Assembly: GCF_002868735.1 (NCBI RefSeq)
Contig: NZ_CP025612.1
Location: forward strand, 248,001 to 312,000
Reading direction: 5' to 3'
Length of the DNA stretch: 64,000 nt
From: Niveispirillum cyanobacteriorum
GTDB lineage: Bacteria; Pseudomonadota; Alphaproteobacteria; Azospirillales; Azospirillaceae
A program made the position numbers and the translations under genes. The first letter of the stretch is position 1. Each line of letters starts with the position of its first letter. Below the pieces are notes generated by a model that was given only the letters and a program-made list of their open reading frames with translations, did no database searches and was not told the DNA's origin. Below, piece after piece: positions 1 through 9,395 of this stretch.

Positions 1-2918
1 TGTCGCGCTATTCTGGTGCCTGGGTCGGCTTTACCTGTATTGCCGACACGATCGATACCACGGCCATCGTTGATATCGATCCGGCGCGCATCATCATCCA
101 GGAACCGACCGATTTCGAACTGCCGCCCGGCGGGCTGAACATCCGGCTGCATGACACGCCGCTGATTCAGGAAGCCCGCATGATCGATTGGAAGCTGGAC
201 GCCGCGCGGGCGTTCGCGCGGGCCAATCGCCTGGACAAGGTAGTGTTCGGCCATGGCGCCCCGCGCCTGGGCCTGGTCACGATCGGCAAGTCGTATCTGG
301 ATGTACGTCAGGCCTTGGACGAGTTGGAAATCAGCGAGGAGATGGCGCGGGAATGGGGTCTCGGCATCTATAAGGTGGCCATGGCTTGGCCGCTAGAGCC
401 GCAGGGCATGCGCGCCTTTGCTCAGACCACCGAGGAACTGCTGGTGGTTGAGGAAAAGCGCTCCGTCCTGGAAAGCCAGATCAAGGAGCAGCTTTTCCAC
501 TGGGATCGTCGCCCGCGCGTGCTGGGCAAGACCGACCATATGGGCAAGCCCTTGTTCACGGAGAAGGCGGAACTCAACCCCGTGGATATTGCCCGCGTTC
601 TGGCCGGGCGCATCCTGTCCTTTGGTCCGAACGATTACGTGTCGGAGCGGCTGGCCCGTATGGAGCACCGGGTGCGGCAGAACACGCCGTCATCGACCAC
701 GGTGCGCACGCCCTTCTTCTGCTCTGGCTGTCCGCACAATACCTCTACCCGCCTGCCCGATGGCAGCCGTGGTCTGGCCGGCATCGGCTGCCACTACATG
801 GTGACCTGGATGGGCCGTAACACGGAAGTGTTCAGCCAGATGGGCGGCGAAGGGGTACAATGGATCGGGCAGTCGCCGTTTTCGGGTGAAGAGCATGTCT
901 TCGCCAATCTGGGCGATGGCACCTATTTCCATTCCGGCCTGCTGGCGGTTCGTGCCGCCGTGTCGGCCAAGGTCAACATGACCTACAAAATCCTCTATAA
1001 TGACGCCGTCGCCATGACGGGCGGGCAGCCGGTGGACGGCACCCTCTCCGTCTATGATATCGCCCAGCAGCTGGACGCGGAGGGCGTGAAACGCATCGTG
1101 GTGGTAAGTGACGGCCCGGAAAAGTATGGGCTAGGTCGTGGCCTGCCCCATGGCACCAAGATTTTCCATCGTGACGAGCTGGATCAGGTGCAGCGCGACC
1201 TGCGCCAGGAAAAGGGCGTCACAGTCATCATCTATGAACAGACCTGTGCCGCCGAAAAGCGTCGCCGCCGTAAGCGCAACAAGTATCCCGATCCCGCCAA
1301 GCGCGTGGTGATCAACGAGCTGGTCTGCGAAGGCTGCGGTGATTGTTCCGCCAAATCCTCCTGCCTGTCGGTGGTGCCGGTGGAGACGGAGTTCGGGCGC
1401 AAGCGGCAGATCGACCAGTCCAGCTGCAACAAGGATTTCAGCTGCCTAAAGGGTTTCTGCCCCAGCTTTGTGACGGTTGAGGGCGGTAGCTTGAAGAAGC
1501 CGAAGCCGGCGGCGGCCAAGGGCGACGATTGGGGTATCTTGCCGGAACCGGCCATCCCGACCCTGGACAAGCCCTGGAACATCCTTGTCACCGGGATCGG
1601 CGGCACGGGCGTTGTTACCATCGGCGCGATCCTGGGCATGGCCACACATCTGGAAGGCCGCGGCTTCACCGCCATGGACATGGCCGGTCTGGCGCAGAAG
1701 GGCGGGTCGGTGACCAGCCATCTGCGCATCGCCGAACGGCCGGGCGACATCCATGCCAACCGCATTGTGGCCGGTGGCGCCGATCTTGTGCTGGCCTGCG
1801 ACATCGTCGTGGCCGCCAATGCCGATGCCCTGTCCAAGATGGCACCGGGTCGCACCCGCGCGGTCGTGAACACCGCGGAGACAATGACGGCGGCCTTCAT
1901 CGCCAATGCCGATGCCACAGTGCCGTCGGGCAGCCTGACCCGCACCATCGCATCGGGCGTGGGTGGGGCGGAGGCCGTGTCGGCCATCGACGCGCAGAAG
2001 GTCGCTACCGCCCTGTGTGGTGACAGCATCGCCACCAACATGTTCATGCTGGGTTATGCCTATCAGAAGGGGCTGGTCCCGACCTCGGCCACGGCGATTG
2101 AAAAGGCGATCGAGCTGAACGGGGCGGCGGTGAAGATGAATACCGACGCCTTCCGCTGGGGCCGCCGTGCTGCGCTTGACCTGACCCGTGTCATCGATGC
2201 CGCAATCCCGAAGCAGGAAAAAACGGGCGCCTTCGGTCACCGCCGCGCGTCGGAGACGCTGGCGGAGATGGTCGAACGCCGTATCGCCTATCTGACGGAC
2301 TATCAGGATGCTGCCTATGCCGGCCGCTACAAGGCCATGGTGGATCGGGTGCAGGCCGTGGAGGCTGACCGTACGCCGGGCCGCGACGCCCTGTCCCGCG
2401 CAGTGGCCCGGTATCTGTTCAAGCTGATGTCCTATAAGGACGAGTATGAGGTGGCGCGTCTGTACAGCGATGGCCGTTTCCAGGCGCAGGTGGCCAGCCA
2501 GTTCGAGGGCGACTACAAGCTGAAATTCCATCTGGCCCCGCCGGCCACATCCGCGCGCGATCCGATCACCGGCCATCTGAAGAAGCAGGAATTTGGCCCC
2601 GCCATGATGCTGGGCTTCAAGATGCTGGCGAAGATGAAGGGTCTGCGCGGCGGCAGCCTGGATATTTTCGGCCGCAACCCCGAGCGGGTGATGGAGCGTC
2701 AGCTTATCACCGACTATATCGCGGTGGTGGAGGAACTGCTGGCCGGCCTGTCGCCCGCCAACATGCATCTGGCCGTCGATATCGCCAGCATCCCGGAGAA
2801 AATCCGCGGCTTTGGTCATGTGAAGGAAGACCACCTGCACAAGGCCAAGGCGGAGGAAGCGGAACTTCTGGCCCGCTGGCGCCGTCCGGTTTCGCCGGTC
2901 AGTGCGGCAGCAGAGTGA
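1..2918 (+). CDS. Indolepyruvate:ferredoxin oxidoreductase, fused alpha/beta (5' end outside window)
   Basis: Catalyses oxidative decarboxylation of arylpyruvates (from aromatic amino acid transamination) to aryl-acetyl-CoA, reducing ferredoxin in the cytoplasm. The frame is open from base 3, upstream of the first Met at 180, so the N-terminus lies outside the window; roughly 970 of the usual ~1150 residues are present. Visible parts are the thiamine-diphosphate region (cysteine motif CSGCPHN, then GLAGIGCHYM), a ferredoxin-type cysteine cluster (CEGCGDC followed by further Cys residues and CLKGFCPSF), and a C-terminal gamma/beta-type domain beginning near the GIGGTGVVTIG glycine loop. A hairpin terminator follows directly. 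Family assignment is firm; substrate preference is inferred from the family. Confidence 0.95.
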   Translation, partial: SRYSGAWVGFTCIADTIDTTAIVDIDPARIIIQEPTDFELPPGGLNIRLHDTPLIQEARMIDWKLDAARAFARANRLDKVVFGHGAPRLGLVTIGKSYLDVRQALDELEISEEMAREWGLGIYKVAMAWPLEPQGMRAFAQTTEELLVVEEKRSVLESQIKEQLFHWDRRPRVLGKTDHMGKPLFTEKAELNPVDIARVLAGRILSFGPNDYVSERLARMEHRVRQNTPSSTTVRTPFFCSGCPHNTSTRLPDGSRGLAGIGCHYMVTWMGRNTEVFSQMGGEGVQWIGQSPFSGEEHVFANLGDGTYFHSGLLAVRAAVSAKVNMTYKILYNDAVAMTGGQPVDGTLSVYDIAQQLDAEGVKRIVVVSDGPEKYGLGRGLPHGTKIFHRDELDQVQRDLRQEKGVTVIIYEQTCAAEKRRRRKRNKYPDPAKRVVINELVCEGCGDCSAKSSCLSVVPVETEFGRKRQIDQSSCNKDFSCLKGFCPSFVTVEGGSLKKPKPAAAKGDDWGILPEPAIPTLDKPWNILVTGIGGTGVVTIGAILGMATHLEGRGFTAMDMAGLAQKGGSVTSHLRIAERPGDIHANRIVAGGADLVLACDIVVAANADALSKMAPGRTRAVVNTAETMTAAFIANADATVPSGSLTRTIASGVGGAEAVSAIDAQKVATALCGDSIATNMFMLGYAYQKGLVPTSATAIEKAIELNGAAVKMNTDAFRWGRRAALDLTRVIDAAIPKQEKTGAFGHRRASETLAEMVERRIAYLTDYQDAAYAGRYKAMVDRVQAVEADRTPGRDALSRAVARYLFKLMSYKDEYEVARLYSDGRFQAQVASQFEGDYKLKFHLAPPATSARDPITGHLKKQEFGPAMMLGFKMLAKMKGLRGGSLDIFGRNPERVMERQLITDYIAVVEELLAGLSPANMHLAVDIASIPEKIRGFGHVKEDHLHKAKAEEAELLARWRRPVSPVSAAAE

Positions 2919-2920
2919 GT

Positions 2921-2960
2921 GACAAGGGCGGGGGCCGACGGTTCCCGCCCTTGTCTTTAT
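2921..2960 (+). terminator. Hairpin terminator between convergent genes
   Basis: A perfect 12-bp stem (2921-2932 with 2944-2955, core GGGCGGG/CCCGCCC) with an 11-nt loop is followed by TTTAT. It starts 2 bases after the oxidoreductase stop codon and ends at the stop codon of the convergent binding-protein gene. Confidence 0.8.
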
Positions 2961-4471
2961 GGCCTCAGCGTCAGATACCGCAGCGGATGGATGTCATAGG
3001 TGTTGCCCCGCCATCCGCCCACGCGGGGCGATACCAGATGTATGGCGCTGCCGAAGGCGACCGGTATCACCCGCCGGCTTTCCAGCAGGGAACGTTCCAG
3101 GGCCTGTATCTGTTGCGCCTGTCCCGCCGGGTCTGTTGCTGTGACCGCCGCATCCGGCGGCAGGAAGGGGGATAGGGCGTAGAAGGGCGAGTAGGAAATC
3201 CAGCTGGTGTAAAGGAAGCCCTGGAAATCCTTCTGACGCTGCCGGGCGCTGACCATGCGGGATTCCAGCCCGACCAGATCTGTTTCCACGCCTAAGACCT
3301 GTTTCCATTGCGCCGCGATCGCGATGACCCGGCGGCGGATCGCCTCCACGCCGGCAAACACGATTTCTACACGTGGCGGCGGCGTCCCAGCACCGTAGCC
3401 GGCCCGGGCCAGGGCGTCACGGGCCGCCTGCCGTCTTGCCTCCCCCGTCAGGACCTTGGGTGCGGGCGGCCTATCCTTGCCCCAAAGGCCGGGCGGGATC
3501 AGTCCATAGGCCGGCAGGGCCCGGCCCTGCGCATCGGCCACCAGTTGATCCCTATCCAGCGCCAGTTCCAGCGCCTCCAGAATGGCGGGATTGTTGCGCC
3601 ACGCCGCGCCATCGGGGTTGGCCAGCATTAAGGACAACAGGGTCCAGGGATGGATCTGCACGGCATCCGGCAGGTTGGTGCGGGCCCATTCCAGCATGGG
3701 CGCCGGAACCGTGCTGGTAATATCCAGTTGGCCCGTACGGAACAGGCTCAGTTCCAGTTCCGCCTTTTCCGCCACCAGCGCTTCGATGCGGGCGATCTTC
3801 ACATTGGCCGCCCCATGCCATTGTTCCGCGCGGTCCAGGATATAGCGGTCCTGCAGCCGGTGTTCGCTCAGGCGGTAGGGGCCGTTACACATCAAGGTAC
3901 CAGCCCTGGAAAAGCCATCGCCATGGGCCGCCAGGGTGGGGCCATGGACGGGCAGGGTGAGGCGGTGGGCCAGCACCATGTCGAAATCCGGCACAGGCCG
4001 CTCCAGACGGACCACAAGCGTCCGCGCATCCGCGGCTTGGATACCCAGCCGGTCCGGTGGTAGCAGACCCTGGCGGACGGCCGCCGCATTCTCCACCCCA
4101 TCCAGAAGATCAGCGATGCCCGACCGTGTCGCGGGATCAATGGCCCGGCGCCAGCCCCGGACAAAATCCGCCGCCGTTACCGCATCGCCGTTCCACCAGC
4201 GGGCATTGCCGCGCAGATGGAAAACCATGGTCAGGCCATCGGCGGCATGGTCGACCCGTTCCGCCACGCCTGGCACGGTGCGGCCATCGGCATCGCGGGT
4301 TAGCAGCCCTTCGCACAGGTCCAGCAGCAGGCGGGCGGCCGAAATCTCAGTACCCTTGTGCGGGTCAAGCGTTTCCGGTTCCGGCCCGATGGCGACACGC
4401 AGCGGTTCTGCGGCAGGAGATGGGACGGCTAGCAGCAGGGCGGACAGCAGGAGAGCGACAATCCGCATCAT
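2957..4471 (-). CDS. ABC transporter substrate-binding protein, OppA/DppA-like (SBP_bac_5)
   Basis: Periplasmic binding protein of the peptide/nickel family; 504 aa. The N-terminus (MRIVALLLSALLLAVPSPAA) is a Sec signal peptide. Next comes the family opening PEPETLDPHKGTEISAARL, then GNARWWNGDAVTAADFV in the position of the usual W-NG-P-TA-D-V motif. The ATG overlaps the stop codon of the upstream winged-helix regulator gene by 4 bp (ATGA), so the two are translationally coupled. No permease or ATPase genes accompany it here, so either it serves a transporter encoded elsewhere or it acts as a ligand sensor for the coupled regulator. The ligand is unknown. Confidence 0.88.
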   Translation of the reverse strand: MMRIVALLLSALLLAVPSPAAEPLRVAIGPEPETLDPHKGTEISAARLLLDLCEGLLTRDADGRTVPGVAERVDHAADGLTMVFHLRGNARWWNGDAVTAADFVRGWRRAIDPATRSGIADLLDGVENAAAVRQGLLPPDRLGIQAADARTLVVRLERPVPDFDMVLAHRLTLPVHGPTLAAHGDGFSRAGTLMCNGPYRLSEHRLQDRYILDRAEQWHGAANVKIARIEALVAEKAELELSLFRTGQLDITSTVPAPMLEWARTNLPDAVQIHPWTLLSLMLANPDGAAWRNNPAILEALELALDRDQLVADAQGRALPAYGLIPPGLWGKDRPPAPKVLTGEARRQAARDALARAGYGAGTPPPRVEIVFAGVEAIRRRVIAIAAQWKQVLGVETDLVGLESRMVSARQRQKDFQGFLYTSWISYSPFYALSPFLPPDAAVTATDPAGQAQQIQALERSLLESRRVIPVAFGSAIHLVSPRVGGWRGNTYDIHPLRYLTLRP

Positions 4472-5811
4472 CCCAGCACCGATGCCGTTGTGCCGGCACG
4501 CACCAGGGGATTGAGGCTCAACCCATCGCCTGCATGTTCCAGCATGGATTTGCTATCCAGTCGCGCCAACCAGCGGCGTGGCTGATCGGCACCCGCACGG
4601 GACAGGACAAGCTCCGCCTCTGCCCGCGTGAAATCGCCGGGCAGGGTGGACAGGATGCGCAAGGCGCGCTGTTCGGTATCGGTCAGCATCCCCAGCGCCC
4701 AGGTCATGGCGGCACCGACGGAGCGGTGGCGTGCAGGACCGGGCCGGCGGACCAGGGGGAGTGCCCGCATCGGGTCCCGGCTGGCATCCGCGGTGGCGGA
4801 CAGCCCCAGCAGGCTGGCCGCGCGGGCCGCAATCTCCACCCCCAGCGGCACACCACCCAGTTGACGGCAGATCCGAACGATGGATGGCGTGGCATCTGTG
4901 TCGATCCGCAGGCCCGCAGCATTGGCGGCTGTCAGGAACAGGTCCATAGCCGGCGCCGCCTCGGTATCGTTGCTGGGTATGGCCAGCGGCGACAGGCGGA
5001 CACAGGCCTGTCGCAGGCGGCCATGGGCAACGTGACTGGTGATCAGTACGGACAGGCCCGGACAGCCCGCCAGCAGCCGCAGCACCAGGTCTTGTGCGCA
5101 ATCTTCCAACCCTTCCGCGCTATCGAGCAGCAGCAGGGTCTGGCTTTTGCCGACCTGATCCAGCAGGGCAGCGACGGGGTCGGCTCCCGGTGTTCCGCCC
5201 AGTAGGGCCAGGATATGACCAGCCAGCGACGGTGCATCGGGGAAAAGGTGGCCGTTCATCGTGGCCAGCCAGCGCCCATCCGGGAAATCGCCGGTCATCA
5301 TGTTGGCTGCGGCCAGGGCCAGCCTTGTCTTGCCAATGCCCGAGAGGCCGGTAATCACGAGCAGCCGGTCGCGGCGCAGGCGGCGCATGGCGTTAGCCAG
5401 TTCCACCTCCCGCCCCGACAGGGGGGAAAGGGGCAGGGGCATGTTGCCCGCTGTTACGCTGCTTATGGCTGTCCCACCGGTGGCCAGCCGATAGCCGCGC
5501 CCATGCACCGTCAGAATGACGCTGCCATCGCTGTCGCCGATGGCGGCCCGCAGGCCCGAAATCTGCACCGCGACATTGGCGGGATCGACGATCTGTCCGG
5601 GCCAGACACGGTCCAGCAGCTGGGCCGCCGATACATCCTGCCCGGCATGGTCGGCCAGGATGGACAGCAGGGCTGTGGCCCGGCGGCCCAACGGTACAAG
5701 GGTACCACCCCGGCTGGTCAGCCGGCGTGTTTCCCGATGAAACCGGTAAGCCCCGACAGCCAGTTCCGCCGTCAGTCTGTCCTGCCCGAACTGTCCAGGG
5801 TCTGGCCGCAT
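4468..5811 (-). CDS. Winged-helix (OmpR-type) DNA-binding protein fused to a P-loop ATPase
   Basis: Predicted cytoplasmic transcription regulator, 447 aa from the ATG at 5811, which has an AGAGGGTG ribosome-binding site; a GTG at 5841 would add 10 residues. Residues ~20-100 form an OmpR/CadC-type winged helix (VPLGRRATALLSILADHAG, then VHGRGYRLA). A STAND-like ATPase follows, with Walker A GLSGIGKTRLA and Walker B TLLLLDSAE. Unlike the 825-aa regulator at 6878 it stops soon after the ATPase/helical region and has no TPR-like C-terminus. There is no membrane segment. It overlaps the downstream binding-protein gene by 4 bp. The inducer is unknown. Confidence 0.8.
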   Translation of the reverse strand: MRPDPGQFGQDRLTAELAVGAYRFHRETRRLTSRGGTLVPLGRRATALLSILADHAGQDVSAAQLLDRVWPGQIVDPANVAVQISGLRAAIGDSDGSVILTVHGRGYRLATGGTAISSVTAGNMPLPLSPLSGREVELANAMRRLRRDRLLVITGLSGIGKTRLALAAANMMTGDFPDGRWLATMNGHLFPDAPSLAGHILALLGGTPGADPVAALLDQVGKSQTLLLLDSAEGLEDCAQDLVLRLLAGCPGLSVLITSHVAHGRLRQACVRLSPLAIPSNDTEAAPAMDLFLTAANAAGLRIDTDATPSIVRICRQLGGVPLGVEIAARAASLLGLSATADASRDPMRALPLVRRPGPARHRSVGAAMTWALGMLTDTEQRALRILSTLPGDFTRAEAELVLSRAGADQPRRWLARLDSKSMLEHAGDGLSLNPLVRAGTTASVLG

Positions 5812-5871
5812 CGTCACACCCTCTGCTGCCGTCGCCCCCACCGTCCGGGCGGGAGCGACGGCATGTTAACC

Positions 5872-6699
5872 TTAAGCGCTGGCGAAGGCCAGAAGGTCGG
5901 CGTTCAACCGGTCCTTGTGCGTATCCGTCACACCGTGCGGGCCGCCTTCATAGACCTTCAGATCCGCGTGGGGCAACAGCCGCGCCACGGCGCGCCCGGC
6001 GGCATCAATGGGCACGACCTGATCGGCGTCGCCATGGATCACCAGCGTCGGCAGGTCCCCGAATTTCTTCAGGTCTTCGGTGAAGTCGGTTTCGGAGAAG
6101 GCCTTGATGCAGTCATAGGTGGCCTTGTGGCCCGCCATCATCCCCTGCATCCAGAAGCTGTCGATCATGCCCTGCGACGGCTTGGCGCCGGGCAGGTTGA
6201 AGCCGAAGAACGGGCCGGAGGCGATGTCCTTATAGAGCTGTGACCGGTCGGCAAGGCTGCCGGCGCGGATGCCGTCGAACACCTCCATCGGCAGGCCACC
6301 GGGATTGGCATCGGTCTTCAGCATCAGCGGCGGTACCGCGCCGACCAGGGCGATTTTCGCCACCCGCGCGCGCCCATGGCGGGCGACATAGCGCGTCACC
6401 TCCCCACCACCCGTAGAGAAGCCGACCAGCACCGCATCGCGCAGGTCCAGCGTCTCCATCAACTGCGCCAGATCGTCGGCGTAGGTATCCATGTCGTGAC
6501 CATGCCAGGGCTGGCTGGACCGGCCATGGCCACGGCGGTCATGGGCGATGGCGCGGAAACCGTGGCTGGCCAGATGCAGCATTTGGTTCTCCCAGCTGTC
6601 CGAATTCAGCGGCCAGCCATGGCTGAAAACCACGGGCCGTCCTGCACCCCAATCCTTATAGTAGAGCTGCGTACCGTCATCGGTGATGATCGTGCCCAT
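5872..6699 (-). CDS. Alpha/beta hydrolase (non-haem chloroperoxidase/arylesterase-like)
   Basis: Cytoplasmic serine hydrolase of 275 aa. The ATG at 6699 is chosen because GGAGAAG lies just upstream and the protein then begins at the family's usual [10 protein letters not shown]; the longer reading from 6732 has no such site. The oxyanion region is [11 protein letters not shown], the nucleophile elbow GFSTGGGE (Ser), the acid probably the Asp in HGDADQVVP, and the histidine lies in [12 protein letters not shown]. Members hydrolyse esters or lactones and show perhydrolase activity; the true substrate is unknown. It sits between two related regulator genes and is divergent from the larger one. 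Confidence 0.87.
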   Translation of the reverse strand: MGTIITDDGTQLYYKDWGAGRPVVFSHGWPLNSDSWENQMLHLASHGFRAIAHDRRGHGRSSQPWHGHDMDTYADDLAQLMETLDLRDAVLVGFSTGGGEVTRYVARHGRARVAKIALVGAVPPLMLKTDANPGGLPMEVFDGIRAGSLADRSQLYKDIASGPFFGFNLPGAKPSQGMIDSFWMQGMMAGHKATYDCIKAFSETDFTEDLKKFGDLPTLVIHGDADQVVPIDAAGRAVARLLPHADLKVYEGGPHGVTDTHKDRLNADLLAFASA

Positions 6700-6877
6700 G
6701 GGTCTTCTCCGTGCTGTATGGATGCCGCGCACGCCCCTCTGGTTTCTGGCGGGGGTGCTGGAGGAAACTATTCAGCCGGAACGGTGAGCAACGCATGTTA
6801 AAATAAATAAAATCAATTTCAGCTTTTGGGCGATGACCGATAAATAGTTGGTGGAATTGACGATTTCAGGGCAAAGC

Positions 6878-9355
6878 ATGGGCGCTGGTCAGGGCGGAAC
6901 ATATGTGCTGGATCAGGTCCATCGCCGGCTGCTGCGCGACGGTCAGCCTGTGCCGCTGGGTGATCGCGCATTTGACCTGCTGCGCGCGTTGGGGGCTGCG
7001 GACGGGCAGCCGGTAACCGCTGCTGACCTCACGGCGCAGGTCTGGCCCGGTGTTACCGTCAGTGCCGGCAATCTGCGGGTTCAGGTGCGGGCGCTGCGTC
7101 GGGCGCTGGGCGACGTTGCCATTGAGAATGTGCCCGGCGTGGGCTACCGGCTGGCGCTTGCCCTGGTGGCTCCGGCGTCGCTTGAACAACCGGTTGTCGA
7201 CAAGCTTATAGGACGCGGGGCAGAGCTGGAAAGGCTCCGGGACATGCTGTCCCAATCCCGGCTGGTCTCCATCGTCGGTCCAGGTGGGGTGGGCAAAACC
7301 AGTCTGGCGCGTGCCTTTGCGGGTGGTCAGCCGCTGCGTGTGATCCATGTCGAACTGGCCCCTGTCCGGCAACCGGGTCTCGTGCCCGTGGTGACCGCCG
7401 CTGCGCTGTCAATGAAGTTCGTGGGCGGCGATCTGCTGGCAGCGGTGCGTACAAGCCTGTCGGCTGAGCCAACCCTGCTGGTCCTGGACAATGCCGAACA
7501 TCTGCTGGACGAGGTGGCGGAGTTTGCAGACGGCCTGTTAAGCGCCTGCCCCGACGTCCGGCTGCTGCTGACCAGCCGGGAGCCGTTGGGATTGGGCGGG
7601 GAGATGCTGTTGCATCTCTGTCCCCTGATGGTTTCGCCGGAAGATGAAACCGATCCGGACGCAATCCGGGCCTCGCCGGCGGTACGTCTGGTGCTTCGTA
7701 ACCATGCTCGCGCCGGCTGGCCGCCGCTGGCCGATACGGAGATGCCTGCCTTGGCCCGCCTTTGCCGGCACCTGGATGGGTTGCCCCTGGGGCTAGTGCT
7801 GCTGGCGGGTCTATTGCGTGACTGCACTGTTGAAGAGGTGGTTCAGGCGCTGGAGGGTCGGTTCCAGGATCTGCCCCTACCGGACGAGGCCGGGTATCGC
7901 CATGGCAGCCTGACACGCATGCTGGACTGGAGCGTGGAAACGCTGTCGGCGCATGAAAGGCTGCTTTTGTGCCGCCTTTCCGTGTTTTCGGGTGTGTGGA
8001 CCGTTGAACAAGCGGTTGCGGTCTGTGGCATCGCTCCGCTGCGGTCCGGCGATGTGCCGGGCCTGGTGGCGGGGCTTGTTGCCCGCTCCTTGGTGGCGGG
8101 GCCGGGACAGCGGCGGGAACCGGGCCTCCGCCTGCTCGATACGATCCGCCAATACGCGCTGGCGCTGGAGCCGGGCCTTATCGATCGCGATCGGCTGCGG
8201 CCCCGCGTGATCGATTGGCTGGAAAAGGAGACCTACCGTTTTCTGCGGATCAAAGGGCGGGTCAGTGCCGCGAATGAACCGCTGCGCCTTGACGTCGCTG
8301 ATGTCCGTTCCATGCTGGTCTGGGCATTGGGTGGCGAGGATGTTCTAAGGGGCCAGGAACTGGCCATCATTTCATGCCGGCTCTGGAACTATATCGGTCC
8401 GATGAACGATCTGGTCCAGTATGTGTTGCGTGCCTGGGAATTGTGCAATGATCAGACCCCGCCGCATATCCGGGCGACCCTTGGCCTGCTGATCCATGGC
8501 GAAGGGTTACCTGTCCGGCTGGCACAGCATGCGCACCGTGATGTGTATGCCCGCACGGAGTTGGTGACCGCCCTGGACGCTGTCAGGGCGCCCGGTGTCC
8601 CGCATGTGATGCGGGTGGATGGGTTGATGTCTGGCGGCTATATCCACTGGTATACGGGGGATGCCGAGGCCTGTCTGGCGCTGTGGGCCGAGGCAGGGAC
8701 CTTTGCCGGACAGCATGAAATGCATCCCGACCAGGTGAAACTATTGTCGTTGGCAGGTTGGCTGAGGGCCGAAATCGGTGATGCCGACGGTGCCCGCCGG
8801 GAGTTCAGCCAGGCCCAGTCTATCGCCGAGCAGCAGGGCCTTTATCGTAATCTTCCGCTGCTGCGGTTGGCAGATGCCGAATTCAATGTTGGCAATCACC
8901 AAGCGGCCATTGAGATTGCGCGCCGGGCATTGAGCCTGAACGAGCCGGCCATGCCCGTGCTGCGACAGACGCTGCATGCCAACCTATCCTCCTATCTTCT
9001 GCTCTGCGGTCAGATGGATGAGGCCTTGGTGCACGCACAGGCCGCCCTCATCATCACCCGTCGCATCCAATACAGCTTCGCCTATCCCTGGACGCTGGAA
9101 CGTGGCTCCCTGCTGGCCGTCAGGATGGGCCAGATTGAACTGGGTCAAAAACTGGCCGCGTTGGGCGACACCCTGGTCCAATCCGGTACGCGCAGGCGAA
9201 GCGGGCCGGAACGTGCCCTGCATGCACAACTGACCAACGAACTGAGACCGAACGCCGAAGCACAGCCTCCAGCGGAGTGGCCGGTGGAGGAAGCACTGGA
9301 GACGCTGTCCGCCTTCTACGCCGCACATCTGTCGTCCCCGTCCAACCGAACATGA
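6878..9355 (+). CDS. Winged-helix ATPase regulator with TPR-like C-terminus (STAND type)
   Basis: Large predicted transcription regulator, 825 aa from the ATG at 6878 (AGGG seven bases upstream); an in-frame TTG at 6848 is the alternative. Order: OmpR-type winged helix (~residues 10-95, VPLGDRAFDLLRALG, ending VPGVGYRLA), P-loop ATPase with Walker A GPGGVGKTSLA and Walker B TLLVLDNAEHLLDE, LTSREPLG sensor-like motif, winged-helix/helical region, then helical repeats with TPR character (~500-800). The plan resembles MalT/AfsR-like STAND regulators, except that the DNA-binding domain is N-terminal. It is divergent from the hydrolase gene across about 180 bp. Ligand and target genes are unknown; the neighbouring hydrolase and phosphatase genes are plausible targets. 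Confidence 0.82.
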   Translation: MGAGQGGTYVLDQVHRRLLRDGQPVPLGDRAFDLLRALGAADGQPVTAADLTAQVWPGVTVSAGNLRVQVRALRRALGDVAIENVPGVGYRLALALVAPASLEQPVVDKLIGRGAELERLRDMLSQSRLVSIVGPGGVGKTSLARAFAGGQPLRVIHVELAPVRQPGLVPVVTAAALSMKFVGGDLLAAVRTSLSAEPTLLVLDNAEHLLDEVAEFADGLLSACPDVRLLLTSREPLGLGGEMLLHLCPLMVSPEDETDPDAIRASPAVRLVLRNHARAGWPPLADTEMPALARLCRHLDGLPLGLVLLAGLLRDCTVEEVVQALEGRFQDLPLPDEAGYRHGSLTRMLDWSVETLSAHERLLLCRLSVFSGVWTVEQAVAVCGIAPLRSGDVPGLVAGLVARSLVAGPGQRREPGLRLLDTIRQYALALEPGLIDRDRLRPRVIDWLEKETYRFLRIKGRVSAANEPLRLDVADVRSMLVWALGGEDVLRGQELAIISCRLWNYIGPMNDLVQYVLRAWELCNDQTPPHIRATLGLLIHGEGLPVRLAQHAHRDVYARTELVTALDAVRAPGVPHVMRVDGLMSGGYIHWYTGDAEACLALWAEAGTFAGQHEMHPDQVKLLSLAGWLRAEIGDADGARREFSQAQSIAEQQGLYRNLPLLRLADAEFNVGNHQAAIEIARRALSLNEPAMPVLRQTLHANLSSYLLLCGQMDEALVHAQAALIITRRIQYSFAYPWTLERGSLLAVRMGQIELGQKLAALGDTLVQSGTRRRSGPERALHAQLTNELRPNAEAQPPAEWPVEEALETLSAFYAAHLSSPSNRT

Positions 9356-9395
9356 TAGTGTTGATGCCGACGAGGATCGGTCAGGGACAGGGTTT

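Noticed and set aside
1446-2840. 464-codon open frame on the minus strand within the indolepyruvate oxidoreductase gene
   Set aside because: Antisense shadow caused by high GC; composition is not protein-like and the plus strand holds clear catalytic motifs.
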